From the NCBI GenBank assembly GCA_009663185.1, contig VJZX01000001.1, positions 327,389 through 391,388 on the forward strand: a stretch of 64,000 nt of DNA. Direction: 5' to 3'. The notes below the pieces were generated by a model. That model was not told where the DNA came from, did not search any database, and saw only the letters and a program-made list of their open reading frames with translations. Source of the DNA: Isoptericola halalbus. Its GTDB lineage: Bacteria > Actinomycetota > Actinomycetes > Actinomycetales > Cellulomonadaceae. Every line of letters starts with the position of its first letter. Position 1 is the first letter of the stretch. This document shows, piece after piece, positions 1 to 9,629 of the stretch. A program made the position numbers and the translations under genes.

Positions 1-859
1 ACTCGGGCGTCGGCACGGGCACCTCGAAGCCGCCGTAGACGACGTCAGGCTCGGCGCCCACCACGTCCTCCTGGAAGGTCATGCCCCACACGATGCGCTG
101 CGTCGCGCCGCGCGAGCCGCAGCCCGGGCACTGGGGGCGCAGCCGGGCGCGCTGGGCCGCGATCGTGTGGGCGTGCATGAGCTCGTGGCACTGCTCGCAC
201 AGGAGGTGGACGTCGCGGACGATCTGGTCGAGCGTGCGCCCGCCGGCAGTCGTCGTGCCGAGGCGCACCGCGCCGTCGTCGTGCGCCTCGAGCTTGCGGA
301 CGTCGACGAAGCGTTCGCAGGTGGCGCAGCGCTCCTCGCGTCGCATCGCCCAGCCGGTGATGGTCCGGTGCCCGAGGATGCGCAGCACGTGCACGTCGGA
401 CGCCACGGCGCCGGTGCCGCAGTCGCCCGGGTCCAGCGTGTGCACGGGCCCGTCGCGGAACTGCTGGGCGATCCCGTCCAGCACGAGCCGCGCGTGCTCG
501 GCCGGCAGCCAGCCCGACGACCCGGTGTACGCGTCGGCGCTCTCGAACAGGTCCGCCCACACGATGGGCCGCTCGGGCCCGAACAGCTCGTCGGTCACCC
601 AGCTCGCGCCGTCGGTGGAACCCATGAGCTCGACGGCAGCGACGACCCCGGCGTCACCGAGGACGGTCACGACGACGTCGCCCCGCTGCGGCCCCTCGGG
701 GCCTCCAGGCAGCGAGTGCTCTCGCGAGCGGGTCGCGACGGCGACGGACTCGCGAAGCCAGTCGGTCGACCAGTGCAGGTAGACCGACGGCACCAGCCAC
801 GCGGGCAGCGACGACACGGACGGGAAGGCCTCGGCTTCGTTGGTCACGGCCCAGAACAT
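1..859 (-). CDS. Zinc-binding, HNH-like protein of unknown function (C-terminus cut by window edge)
   Basis: The frame is open from an ATG at 859 to the window edge, giving 286 residues without a stop, so the C-terminus is missing. The N-terminal 170 residues match nothing I recognise. Residues 178-247 hold paired metal ligands: C178/C181, then C221/C224 with H225 and H229, then C244/C247. The LCEQCHELMHAH stretch resembles the second half of an HNH endonuclease fold (LCxxCHxxxH), and ERCATCERF could be its first CxxC. A third CxxC makes a plain zinc-ribbon protein equally possible. The gene is divergent from the DoxX gene. No function is assigned. The start is chosen because it is the first ATG in a frame with normal high-GC third-position bias. 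Confidence 0.7.
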   Translation of the reverse strand, partial: MFWAVTNEAEAFPSVSSLPAWLVPSVYLHWSTDWLRESVAVATRSREHSLPGGPEGPQRGDVVVTVLGDAGVVAAVELMGSTDGASWVTDELFGPERPIVWADLFESADAYTGSSGWLPAEHARLVLDGIAQQFRDGPVHTLDPGDCGTGAVASDVHVLRILGHRTITGWAMRREERCATCERFVDVRKLEAHDDGAVRLGTTTAGGRTLDQIVRDVHLLCEQCHELMHAHTIAAQRARLRPQCPGCGSRGATQRIVWGMTFQEDVVGAEPDVVYGGFEVPVPTPE

Positions 860-953
860 ATCTGGTCCGCGCGGCATCCCGACAGGGGCACCCGGTCACG
901 CTAGGGTCCGGAATCAGCCACGACGACGACGCGGGCCCCGAGGAGGAGCCGGG

Positions 954-1313
954 ATGAACATCGGGCTGTGGATCGCCGCCGGCCTCCTGGCGGCCGTCTA
1001 TCTGGCCGTGGGACTGACGAAGCTCGCGCGCGGACGGGCGCTGCGTCACCGGATGGGATGGGTCGACGACTTCCCCGACCCGGTCGTCAGGTTCATCGGT
1101 CTCGCGGAGATCGCGGGCGCGCTCGGGCTGGTCCTCCCGAAGGTGACCGGGACCGTCCCCATCCTCACGCCGATCGCCGGTGCCGGGCTGGTGCTCCTCC
1201 AGGTCCTCGCGATCGCCATCCACGTACGGCGGGGGGAGAGAGCGCAGCTCGGCATCAACGTCCTGCTGCTCCTGCTCGCGGCGTTCGTCGCCGTCGGCCG
1301 GTTCCTCTGGTGA
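954..1313 (+). CDS. DoxX-family membrane protein
   Basis: This 119-residue protein has four predicted membrane helices (about residues 2-20, 45-63, 70-90 and 98-117). It has the DoxX-like pattern of a charged loop after helix 1 (LARGRALRHRMGW) followed by a Gly-rich second helix (FIGLAEIAGALGLVLP). The start is set by a strong ribosome site, AGGAGGAG, six bases upstream of the ATG; a longer upstream extension lacks a site. DoxX-like proteins are small integral membrane proteins, some linked to quinone-dependent redox chemistry or thiol stress, but the role of this one is unknown. It stops three bases before the convergent DUF779 gene. Confidence 0.85.
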   Translation: MNIGLWIAAGLLAAVYLAVGLTKLARGRALRHRMGWVDDFPDPVVRFIGLAEIAGALGLVLPKVTGTVPILTPIAGAGLVLLQVLAIAIHVRRGERAQLGINVLLLLLAAFVAVGRFLW

Positions 1314-1316
1314 CGC

Positions 1317-1705
1317 TCAGCTCCGCAGCGCCTCCCACTCGACGTCCGTCAGCAGCCGGGACCTGATGAGGAACCGCACGCCCTCGGGCGCCTCGACGCT
1401 GAACCCGGCACCGCGCCCCGGCACGACGTCGATCGTCAGGTGCGTGTGCTGCCAGTACTCGAACTGCGACCTGCTCATCCAGACCGGCACGCGGAAGCTC
1501 GGGTCGTCGTCGGAGTCGACGACGAGGTCGCCCAGGTGCACGTCCGCGTCGGACACGATGAACTCACCCTGCGGGTAGCACATCGGACTCGACCCGTCGC
1601 AGCAGCCGCCGGACTGGTGGAACATCAGCTCGCCGTGCCGGCGCCGCAGCCGGGCGAGGAGCCCGGCCGCGGCGTCGGTCACGGCAACTCGCGTCGCCGT
1701 CGTCA

Positions 1706-1706
<1 letters not shown>
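1317..1706 (-). CDS. DUF779 protein, partner of the aldehyde dehydrogenase
   Basis: The 129-residue protein belongs to the DUF779 family, which is regularly encoded directly downstream of ExaC/AldB-type aldehyde dehydrogenases. The hallmark is a Cys/His-rich stretch, FHQSGGCCDGSSPMCYP (about residues 30-46), followed by an acidic segment and a YWQHTHLTIDVVPG block; these look like metal ligands. Its ATG overlaps the dehydrogenase stop by one base (TGATG), so the two are translationally coupled. Biochemical function is not known; a metal-dependent accessory role in aldehyde metabolism is inferred from the constant pairing. Confidence 0.9.
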
Positions 1707-3229
<1,523 letters not shown>

Positions 3230-3297
3230 GCTCTGCCTCCTCGCACGCACTGACGTGGCGCTGCTCTGCGCCGATGCGTGCGACGGTAGGCGGCGGG

Positions 3298-3317
3298 GGG
3301 TTGCAGAAGGGTTGCAG
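3298..3317. promoter_or_regulatory. Two 9-base direct repeats upstream of the aldehyde dehydrogenase
   Basis: GGGTTGCAG occurs at 3298-3306 and again at 3309-3317, start-to-start distance 11 bases, about one helical turn. The repeats lie between the regulator stop and the dehydrogenase start. An inverted repeat with the same GTTGC half-site lies upstream of the regulator gene (4624-4640). A role as binding site of the neighbouring GAF regulator is inferred. Confidence 0.5.
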
Positions 3318-3326
3318 CGTGGGGGC

Positions 3327-4571
3327 TCAGCGCAGCGCGGCGTCGAGGACCATGACGTGCGCGCGGGCGCGCGCCGCCTGCGGGCTGCCGGGCTCGGCAC
3401 GGGCCAGGAGGAGCGTCCAGGCCTCGAGGTCGTCGGCGGCGTCGGGGTGCCGGGTCCACGCGTCGAGGACGTCGACGTCGGTGCTCGCCAGGACGGCGCA
3501 GCGCACCTCGGCCGAGAGCTCGGCCCGGAGCCGCTCGACGCCGGGAGCTCCTGACCGCGGCAGCAGCGGCGCCCGGTAGGCCCCGAGAGCACCGCGCACG
3601 TCGCCGGCGGCGAGCGCCTCGCGGACCAGGCCGGCGTCGGTGCGCAGCGGCCGGGCGAGCCGGTAGGGCCGGGACTCCGCGAGCGGTGGTCCGACGGAGC
3701 GACGCAGCCGGGAGACCTCGGCCCGGACGGTCACGTCCGACAGCTCGCGAGGGTGCAGGAGCACCGCCAGCGCATCGGCCGACAGGCCCTCGGGATGCTC
3801 GGCGAGGAGGACGAGGATCTCGGCGTGCCGCAGCGACAGCGAGCGCCGGCCGCCGGTTCCCGTCCAGCGGGGCGAGCCGAGCACCTCGAGCTCGGCCATC
3901 GCCACCCGTCCGGCCGCCGTCGGGCCGAGCGTCCGGGCGAGCTCGCGCTCGACGCTCCCGGTCACGGCCCGCACGAGCGAGAGCACCATCTGCGAGCCGG
4001 CGGCCGGGCCCCCGGTGACGTCGAGGACGCCGAGCACCGCGCCCGTGCGCAGGTCCCTGACGGGTGCAGCGGCGCAGCTGAGTTCTTGCGCGGGTCGGGA
4101 GAAGTGCTCGGCACCGCGCACGCGCACCGCGCGGCGGGTGGCCAGCGCGGTGCCGGGCGCGTTGGTACCCACGCGGTCCTCGGCCCACAGCGCGCCCTCC
4201 ACGAACCCGACGCGGTCGAGGCTCGAGCGCGCACGCAGGTTGCCCTCGACCCACAGGAGGCGACCGGCGTCGTCGGACACGGCGACCACGAGGCCCTCGT
4301 CGGTCGCGGCCGCGACCAGGAGCTCGCGAACGACGGGCATCGCGGCCCGGAGCGGGTGCGACGCGCGGTAGGTCTCGAGGTCGTCGGACTCGAGCCCGAC
4401 GACGGCGCGCGGGTCGTCGGGGTCGACGCCGCTGTGCAACGAGCGGCGCCAGGAGGCGGCCACGACGGGGTCGATGCCGGGCAGGAGCGTGCCCGTGGAC
4501 AGGAACGTCTCATGGGCGGCACGCAGCACTCGCGCGTCGCGGATCACGCCCGTCGCCCGCGGATCCTCCAT
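3327..4571 (-). CDS. GAF-domain transcriptional regulator of the aldehyde dehydrogenase operon
   Basis: The protein has 414 residues. Residues about 75-190 form a GAF sensor domain ([20 protein letters not shown] ... [11 protein letters not shown]) like the N-terminal part of AcoR-type activators. Residues about 255-325 form a winged-helix segment ([24 protein letters not shown] ... [10 protein letters not shown]). There is no AAA+ domain, so it is not a sigma-54 activator. Proteins of this architecture sit beside ExaC-type aldehyde dehydrogenase genes in actinobacteria and are presumed to control them. The start at 4571 follows GGAGG; an upstream extension enters the divergent promoter region. 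The gene is read towards the dehydrogenase. Confidence 0.85.
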   Translation of the reverse strand: MEDPRATGVIRDARVLRAAHETFLSTGTLLPGIDPVVAASWRRSLHSGVDPDDPRAVVGLESDDLETYRASHPLRAAMPVVRELLVAAATDEGLVVAVSDDAGRLLWVEGNLRARSSLDRVGFVEGALWAEDRVGTNAPGTALATRRAVRVRGAEHFSRPAQELSCAAAPVRDLRTGAVLGVLDVTGGPAAGSQMVLSLVRAVTGSVERELARTLGPTAAGRVAMAELEVLGSPRWTGTGGRRSLSLRHAEILVLLAEHPEGLSADALAVLLHPRELSDVTVRAEVSRLRRSVGPPLAESRPYRLARPLRTDAGLVREALAAGDVRGALGAYRAPLLPRSGAPGVERLRAELSAEVRCAVLASTDVDVLDAWTRHPDAADDLEAWTLLLARAEPGSPQAARARAHVMVLDAALR

Positions 4572-4623
4572 CGTGCCTCCGACGTCGTCGTCAGAATGCG
4601 GCCAGTGTAGGCGCGCCCGACAA

Positions 4624-4640
4624 CGTTGCGCGCAGCAACG
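4624..4640. promoter_or_regulatory. Inverted repeat CGTTGC-N5-GCAACG in divergent promoter region
   Basis: A perfect 6-5-6 inverted repeat lies about 55 bases upstream of the regulator start and 110 bases upstream of the sulfurtransferase start. It shares the GTTGC core with the direct repeats at 3298-3317, so autoregulation by the GAF regulator is a reasonable inference. A second, looser symmetric element, ATTGTGG-TC-CCACATC, lies at 4658-4673 and may belong to the sulfurtransferase promoter. A possible -10 for the latter is TACAGT at 4710-4715. Confidence 0.45.
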
Positions 4641-4751
4641 AGCCGCCGATGTCTCATATTGTGGTCCCACATCGTGGACGGGTGGTGTCGTGGCAGGTGG
4701 AGCGGTCCTTACAGTGGCTCGGACAGCCAGCCGGCCCGAGGAGGAACACCC

Positions 4752-5663
4752 ATGCCTGCACCGCTCGACCCGCACCCCCGCCTTGCCGAGTACGCCCACC
4801 CGGAGCGCCTCGTCACGACCGAGTGGCTCGCGCAGAACCTCGACAACCCCGACCTCGTGGTCGTCGAGTCCGACGAGGACGTCCTCCTCTACGAGACCGG
4901 CCACATCCCCGGGTCGGTCAAGGTCGACTGGCACACCGACCTGCTGCTGCCGGTCGAGCGCGACTACCTCGAGGGCCCCGACTTCGCCAAGCTGCTCGGC
5001 TCGAAGGGCATCTCACGCGACACGACGATCGTGCTCTACGGCGACAAGAACAACTGGTGGGCCGCGTACACCGCGTGGGTGTTCACGCTGTTCGGCCACG
5101 AGGACGTCCGCCTGCTCGATGGCGGCCGCAACCTGTGGGTGGCCGAGGGCCGCGAGCTGACCACGGAGGTCCCGACCCCGGCGCCCGCCGAGTACCCGAC
5201 CGTCGAGCGCGACGACTCGACCTTCCGCGCCTTCAAGGAGGACGTGCTCGCCCACCTCGGCACGGGGCCGCTCGTCGACATCCGCTCGCCGCAGGAGTAC
5301 ACCGGCGAGCGCCTGCACATCCCCGACTACCCGGAGGAGGGCGTGCTGCGCGGCGGCCACATCCCCACGGCGCACAGCGTCCCGTGGGCCACGGCCGTGT
5401 CCGAGGACGGCACGTACAAGACCCGCGCCGAGCTCGAGGCGATCTACCGGGAGGGCGGCCTCGGCATCGCCGCGGACGACAGGGTGATCACCTACTGCCG
5501 CATCGGCGAGCGCTCGAGCCACACGTGGTTCGCCCTGCACTTCCTGCTCGGCATCCCCGACGTGCGCAACTACGACGGCTCCTGGACCGAGTGGGGCAAC
5601 GCCGTGCGCGTGCCGATCGTCGCGGGCGACCAGCCGGGCGAGGTGCCGGCCAGGGCCGCCTGA
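4752..5663 (+). CDS. sseA: Thiosulfate/3-mercaptopyruvate sulfurtransferase (two rhodanese domains)
   Basis: The 303-residue protein has two rhodanese domains: an inactive N-terminal one (about 20-140, ending [15 protein letters not shown]) and a catalytic one (about 160-295) with the persulfide cysteine C249 in [11 protein letters not shown]. It transfers sulfane sulfur from thiosulfate or mercaptopyruvate to an acceptor in the cytosol. The ATG is chosen because it follows a GAGGA site, and an upstream extension enters promoter DNA. The SufE-like gene starts 12 bases downstream, the same pairing as sseA with its SufE-like neighbour in mycobacteria, suggesting direct sulfur transfer from C249 to the SufE cysteine. 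Confidence 0.93.
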   Translation: MPAPLDPHPRLAEYAHPERLVTTEWLAQNLDNPDLVVVESDEDVLLYETGHIPGSVKVDWHTDLLLPVERDYLEGPDFAKLLGSKGISRDTTIVLYGDKNNWWAAYTAWVFTLFGHEDVRLLDGGRNLWVAEGRELTTEVPTPAPAEYPTVERDDSTFRAFKEDVLAHLGTGPLVDIRSPQEYTGERLHIPDYPEEGVLRGGHIPTAHSVPWATAVSEDGTYKTRAELEAIYREGGLGIAADDRVITYCRIGERSSHTWFALHFLLGIPDVRNYDGSWTEWGNAVRVPIVAGDQPGEVPARAA

Positions 5664-5675
5664 GAGACTGGACCC

Positions 5676-6125
5676 ATGACCGACGCCACCACGATCGACC
5701 GGCTGCCCGGCCAGCTCGCCGAGATCCGCGACGACTTTCTCGCGCTCGGCGAGCCGGACCGGCTGCAGCTCCTGCTCGAGTTCTCGCGCGAGCTGCCGGA
5801 GCTGCCCGCCCGCTACGCCGCGACGCCGGGGCTCCTCGAGCGCGTCCAGGAGTGCCAGTCCCCCGTCCGCGCGTTCGCCGAGGTGGCCGACGGCGTCGTG
5901 CACTTCTACGCCACGGCGCCCCAGGAAGCGCCGACGACGCGAGGCTTCGCGTCGATCCTCGCGCAGGGCCTGTCGGGGCTCACCACTCAGCAGGTGCTCG
6001 ACGTGCCCGACGAGTTCCCCCTCATGCTGGGCCTGACGCGCGCCGTGAGCGCGCTGCGCCTGAACGGGATGGCGGGCATGCTCACGCGCGCCAAGCGCCA
6101 GGTGCGCGAGCAGCTCGCGGCCTGA
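5676..6125 (+). CDS. sufE: SufE-family sulfur acceptor
   Basis: This 149-residue protein matches the SufE fold. The active cysteine is C60 in VQECQSPV, where characterised SufE proteins have a Cys that accepts persulfide sulfur. The C-terminal LTRAVSALRLNGMAGMLTRAKRQV helix pair is also typical. It begins 12 bases after the sulfurtransferase and is almost certainly co-transcribed. No SufS or SufBCD gene is nearby, so the donor is more likely the adjacent rhodanese protein; the final acceptor is unknown. Confidence 0.92.
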   Translation: MTDATTIDRLPGQLAEIRDDFLALGEPDRLQLLLEFSRELPELPARYAATPGLLERVQECQSPVRAFAEVADGVVHFYATAPQEAPTTRGFASILAQGLSGLTTQQVLDVPDEFPLMLGLTRAVSALRLNGMAGMLTRAKRQVREQLAA

Positions 6126-6145
6126 CCTACGCCATCGGACGCGGG

Positions 6146-6370
6146 TCAGTAGTCGAACAGCTCGCCGAGCCACGACTCCCGGCCCCGGGCGGAAGGCGCC
6201 GCCGACGGACCGCTCACCTCGGCGGCGATCTCGGCCTCCATCGAGCGGTCGATGATCTTGTCCAGCTCGCCACGGTCGAGCCACACGCCGCGGCACGTCG
6301 GGCAGTAGTCGATCTCGACCCCCCTACGCTCGGAGACAACCAGGGTGGACTGGTCGTGGGGGCACTGCAT
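6146..6370 (-). CDS. TFIIB-type zinc-ribbon protein
   Basis: This small protein (74 residues) starts with a zinc ribbon: CPHD, then CPTC within the family signature DYCPTCRGVWLDRGELDKII. It has a C-terminal acidic/aromatic tail (SWLGELFDY). The start at 6370 is preferred over an ATG 30 bases upstream because GAAGGAG sits seven bases before it. Function is unknown; the family is widespread and presumed nucleic-acid or protein binding. It converges with the SufE gene, 20 bases away, and is divergent from the monooxygenase gene. Confidence 0.88.
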   Translation of the reverse strand: MQCPHDQSTLVVSERRGVEIDYCPTCRGVWLDRGELDKIIDRSMEAEIAAEVSGPSAAPSARGRESWLGELFDY

Positions 6371-6444
6371 CGTGTCGCTCCTTCGTCCGGTCGCCATCAC
6401 AACGGCCGGCGTGTTCCTTCGGTTCCCGCCGGGAGGGCAGGGAC

Positions 6445-7626
6445 ATGCGCGCGCTCGTGGCGGGTGCCGGGATCGCCGGGCTGACCGTCGCAGACGGGCT
6501 CGCGCGCGGCGGGTGGGACGTCACGGTCGTCGAGCAGGCACCGGGACCGCGCGGCCAGGGGTACATGATCGACTTCTTCGGCCCCGGCTACGACGCCGCC
6601 GAGAAGACCGGCCTGCTCGCTCATCTGCGGCGTCGTGCCTACGACATCGCCGAGATCGCGTGGGTCGACGAGCGCGGGCGTACGCGGGCCCGCCTGGACT
6701 ACGGTGCGATGCGCGACGCCGTCCAGGGCCGGCTCTTCAGCCTCCTGCGGCCCGACGTCGAGGACGCCCTCCGGGAGCGGCTGCCCGGTACGGTCGACGT
6801 GCGCCACGGGCACCGCCTGACGTCCTTCGACGACGACGGCGACACCGTGACCGTGCGCCTCGCGGTCGACGGCGCACCCGGCACGACCCGGCTGGAGGCC
6901 GACGTGCTGGTCGGCGCAGACGGCATCCACTCGCGGGTGCGCGGGCTGCTGCTGGGTACGGAGCCCGAGTCGCACCTGCGGCACCTGGGCTACCAGACCT
7001 GCGCGTACACGTTCGTGGACGAGGCCCTGCACGAGCACTGGCGGGGACGGTTCGCCATGACGGACACCGTCGACCGGTCCGTCGGGGTGTACGCGGCGCG
7101 TGGCGGCCTGGTGGCGATGTTCGGCGTCCACCGCGTCGACGGCCCCGGCCTGCCCGACGACCCGCGCGAGGAGGTCGCGCGCCGCTACGCCGGTCTGGGC
7201 CCGCAGATCGACGAGATCCTGGCGCACCGCCCCGCGGCCGACGAGCTCTACTACGACCAGGTCGCCCAGGTCGTCGTCCCACGGTGGGGTGCCGGTCGCG
7301 TCGTCCTGGCGGGCGACGCGGCCGGCGCAGTGTCCCTCCTCGCGGGCCAAGGTGCGTCCCTCGCCGTCGCGGGCGGCACGCTCCTCGCGGACCGGCTGCT
7401 CCGGCACGACGTCCCGGCCGCGATCGTCTCCTACGAGCGCGAGCTGCGTCCCGTGGTCGAGGAGAGGCAGGCGGCCGGCCGTCGGGCCGCCGGCTCGTTC
7501 GTCCCGCGCGACCGGCTCGGGCTGTGGACCAGGCGCGCCGCGCTGCGGGGGCTGCGCGTGCCGGGCCTCCGACGCGCTCTCCTCGCCCGGCTCGTCGGCA
7601 AGCAGGCAGAGCTGTTCCGTGCCTGA
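6445..7626 (+). CDS. FAD-dependent monooxygenase (PHBH/UbiH-like)
   Basis: The 393-residue protein has an N-terminal dinucleotide site, VAGAGIAGLTVADGLARGG (residues 5-23), an E near residue 31 for the FAD ribose, and the late FAD motif VVLAGDAAGAVSLLAGQGAS, in which GDA contacts the ribityl chain. Two conserved aromatic-hydroxylase features, DG at the NAD(P)H groove (LVGADGIHSRVR) and the C-terminal G-rich motif, are present. Such enzymes hydroxylate aromatic or polyketide-like substrates or drugs; the substrate cannot be told from sequence. A GGGAGGGCAGG ribosome site precedes the ATG. It appears to be a single gene. Confidence 0.85.
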   Translation: MRALVAGAGIAGLTVADGLARGGWDVTVVEQAPGPRGQGYMIDFFGPGYDAAEKTGLLAHLRRRAYDIAEIAWVDERGRTRARLDYGAMRDAVQGRLFSLLRPDVEDALRERLPGTVDVRHGHRLTSFDDDGDTVTVRLAVDGAPGTTRLEADVLVGADGIHSRVRGLLLGTEPESHLRHLGYQTCAYTFVDEALHEHWRGRFAMTDTVDRSVGVYAARGGLVAMFGVHRVDGPGLPDDPREEVARRYAGLGPQIDEILAHRPAADELYYDQVAQVVVPRWGAGRVVLAGDAAGAVSLLAGQGASLAVAGGTLLADRLLRHDVPAAIVSYERELRPVVEERQAAGRRAAGSFVPRDRLGLWTRRAALRGLRVPGLRRALLARLVGKQAELFRA

Positions 7627-7681
7627 CCACACCGCGATCCCACGCACGGCGAACGTCCCCGCATGTGCAAGAGTGGTCGCC

Positions 7682-8071
7682 ATGACGGTGCTCGTGGCCT
7701 ACAACGCGTCGCCGCACGGCGAGGCTGCCGTCCGCACGGCGGTCGCCGAGGCTGCGCGACGCCGCCTCCCCCTGGCGGTCCTCGACCTGCATCCTGAGCA
7801 CTCGGCGTCACCCGTCGACGACGGGCTCGCCGCACTGCTCGCGGACGCACCGCCCGAGGTCCAGGTGGCCCCGGTGACGGTTCGCCCCGAGGGCACCGAA
7901 CCGGCCGATGCGATCCTCGACGCTGCCGAGGCGTCCGGGGCGACGCTCGTCGTCCTCGGCTCGCGCAAGCGTTCGTCGATGGGCACGTTCCTCATGGGAT
8001 CGACGACGCAGCGGGTCCTGCTCGACTCCCCCGTCCCCGTGCTCGTGGTCAAGGACGCCTACGACCGATGA
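7682..8071 (+). CDS. Universal stress protein (UspA family)
   Basis: At 129 residues, the protein fits a single Usp domain. The nucleotide-binding tail is present but modified: LVVLGSRKRSSMGTFLMGSTTQRVL (residues about 93-117) corresponds to the G-x2-G-x9-G(S/T) motif, so ATP binding is plausible. The start is the first ATG in frame and lies 55 bases after the monooxygenase stop; a weak ribosome site suggests modest expression. Its stress-related role is family knowledge only. Confidence 0.88.
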   Translation: MTVLVAYNASPHGEAAVRTAVAEAARRRLPLAVLDLHPEHSASPVDDGLAALLADAPPEVQVAPVTVRPEGTEPADAILDAAEASGATLVVLGSRKRSSMGTFLMGSTTQRVLLDSPVPVLVVKDAYDR

Positions 8072-8165
8072 GGTGACGTTCAGCGCCCGGGGTGGCGCGT
8101 CGTCGCGCTCGCCGGACGGTTCGGCAGGCCCCCGCGACCTGCACTTTCATCCCGAGCGCACCACG

Positions 8166-8370
8166 TTGACACCACTGTGCCATCAGAAGTGTCGACGAGC
8201 TGCAGCACCAGCTCGCCACCGCAGCCGCCGGCGGGGACGAGGCACGTGAACTCGCCGACCGCCTGACGGCGCCCCTCGACACCGCCGTCCGACTCGTGCT
8301 GTTCGATGCGCTCTCGACCGCGGCGAACGAGATCACGGCCGACCTCGCCCCGGGGTCTGTCGACGTGCGG
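8166..8370 (+). pseudogene. Remnant of a HicB/Arc-like antitoxin-family gene
   Basis: Codons 8191-8370 read VDELQHQLATAAAGG, then ELADRLTAPLDTAVRLVLF and DALSTAANEITADLAPGSVDV. This is the N-terminal half of a common actinobacterial protein family annotated as HicB-like or histidine-kinase-like, as I recall it. There is no start codon: a TGA is in frame at 8167-8169. After SVDVR the frame continues into unrelated Pro-rich sequence, and the expected C-terminal ribbon-helix-helix segment is absent. A TTGACA promoter-like element survives at 8166-8171 without a matching -10. A broken gene fits better than a short functional one. The rest of 8072-8392 shows nothing else. Confidence 0.65.
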
Positions 8371-8392
8371 CCTCCACCCGCCGGCGACCCGA

Positions 8393-9562
8393 TCACACCC
8401 GCACGAGGGGACGCAGGTCGCCCCGCGCCGCCCGCACGTGCTCGGTCGGGAGGTTCTGCACGCCCCCAGCCTCGGCTACCCACCAGCCGAGGTTGGGGGC
8501 GCGGCTCACGTAGCCGTCGCGCAGCACGTGCCGCAGCGCGGTGTCGGCGAGCAGCACGCCGTCGCGCCAGCCACCCTCGGACCCGGGCGCGGCGAGGATG
8601 CGCAGGCCGCGCCGGAAGACGACTCGCCCGTCGACCCGCTCGTAGCCGGGCTTGAGCCGCTTCACGGCGTTGATCAGGCGAAAGGCCCACGGCGGGTCCG
8701 GGTCCAGCAGGAGCGGGGCGCGCCGGGACAGCTGGCCCGCGAGCCGGCCCGCGTCGATGTCGACGCCGACCGCGGCGAGCTCCTCGGCCATCCACTCGAG
8801 CGCCAGGTCCGACAGGCCGCAGCGCGCCCCACCGCCACCGACGTCGCCGTGCGTGCCCGGGAACCACACCTGCTCCACCCGACCGGGGGGGTCGCCGTCG
8901 GGCACCTCCCACAGGCACGGGGCGAAGGTGATCCGGCGCTCGTCGATCGCGAGCGCCTGACGGGCGGTCTGCACGACCGCCGAGAGCCGCACGTCGTGGA
9001 AGCGGTGCTTGCGCCGCGACAGCACGGGCACGCCCAGCGCCCCGACGGTGTCGAAGACGCCGAGGAACCGCACGGGCGCGTCCCACGAGTGCTCGGCCTT
9101 GAACCGTGCCTTCTCGCGCGCGACGGCGCCGGCCTCGGCGCCCTCGGGGCGCAGGGCGCTCAACCGGTAGAGGCGCTCGGCCTCACCCAGGAGCCCCGCG
9201 TCGACGGCCCCGGCGGTCAGGAGGCCGACCTGCGAGATCATGCCCGCGACGCTGCGCGCGGTGTACACGCCGCGCGAGTAGCCGAGGATGACGATCTCGT
9301 CCCCTGGCGCGTAGCTCATCGCGAGGAACCGGTAGCCCTCGACGACGTTGCGGGTGAATCCGTAGCCGAAGGCGCCGCCGAGCAGCCGGTCGACGGTGTA
9401 GCCGCGCGAGCCCACGCCGCCGACGTACCCGACGACCTGCACGGTGTCCGTGCCCGGGACGACCCCGGACCGCACCGCCCGCGCGAGCTTCTCGATGTTG
9501 GACACCTGCGGGTTCACCGCGTGGTTCCACGTGCCGTCGCAACACAGGACGAGTCGTCTCAT
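8393..9562 (-). CDS. DUF2235 alpha/beta-hydrolase (Tle1-like phospholipase fold)
   Basis: The 389-residue protein begins with the diagnostic CDGTWN motif (residues 8-13). It carries a nucleophile elbow GYSRG with S96, then a FDTVGALGVP segment and WFPGTHGDVGGG, which supplies the catalytic His. This is the DUF2235 family, related to the catalytic domain of type VI phospholipase effectors. No secretion genes, signal peptide or partner genes are nearby, so a cytosolic hydrolase of unknown substrate is the safest call. GGAGG precedes the ATG. It lies directly downstream of the amino acid transporter genes (67 bases), possibly on the same transcript. Confidence 0.88.
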   Translation of the reverse strand: MRRLVLCCDGTWNHAVNPQVSNIEKLARAVRSGVVPGTDTVQVVGYVGGVGSRGYTVDRLLGGAFGYGFTRNVVEGYRFLAMSYAPGDEIVILGYSRGVYTARSVAGMISQVGLLTAGAVDAGLLGEAERLYRLSALRPEGAEAGAVAREKARFKAEHSWDAPVRFLGVFDTVGALGVPVLSRRKHRFHDVRLSAVVQTARQALAIDERRITFAPCLWEVPDGDPPGRVEQVWFPGTHGDVGGGGARCGLSDLALEWMAEELAAVGVDIDAGRLAGQLSRRAPLLLDPDPPWAFRLINAVKRLKPGYERVDGRVVFRRGLRILAAPGSEGGWRDGVLLADTALRHVLRDGYVSRAPNLGWWVAEAGGVQNLPTEHVRAARGDLRPLVRV

Positions 9563-9629
9563 GGGGTTCCTCCACCAGTGAGGAGCACCACGACCGCCGG
9601 CTGATACACCCCGCCGGTGGAAAGTGCGC

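Noticed and set aside
3327..4571. Sigma-54 activator (AcoR-like) for the GAF regulator
   Set aside because: There is no AAA+ domain with GAFTGA or Walker motifs; the C-terminal half is a winged-helix segment.
8393..9562. Type VI secretion effector for the DUF2235 protein
   Set aside because: There are no VgrG, PAAR, immunity or secretion genes nearby, and the host is a Gram-positive actinobacterium.
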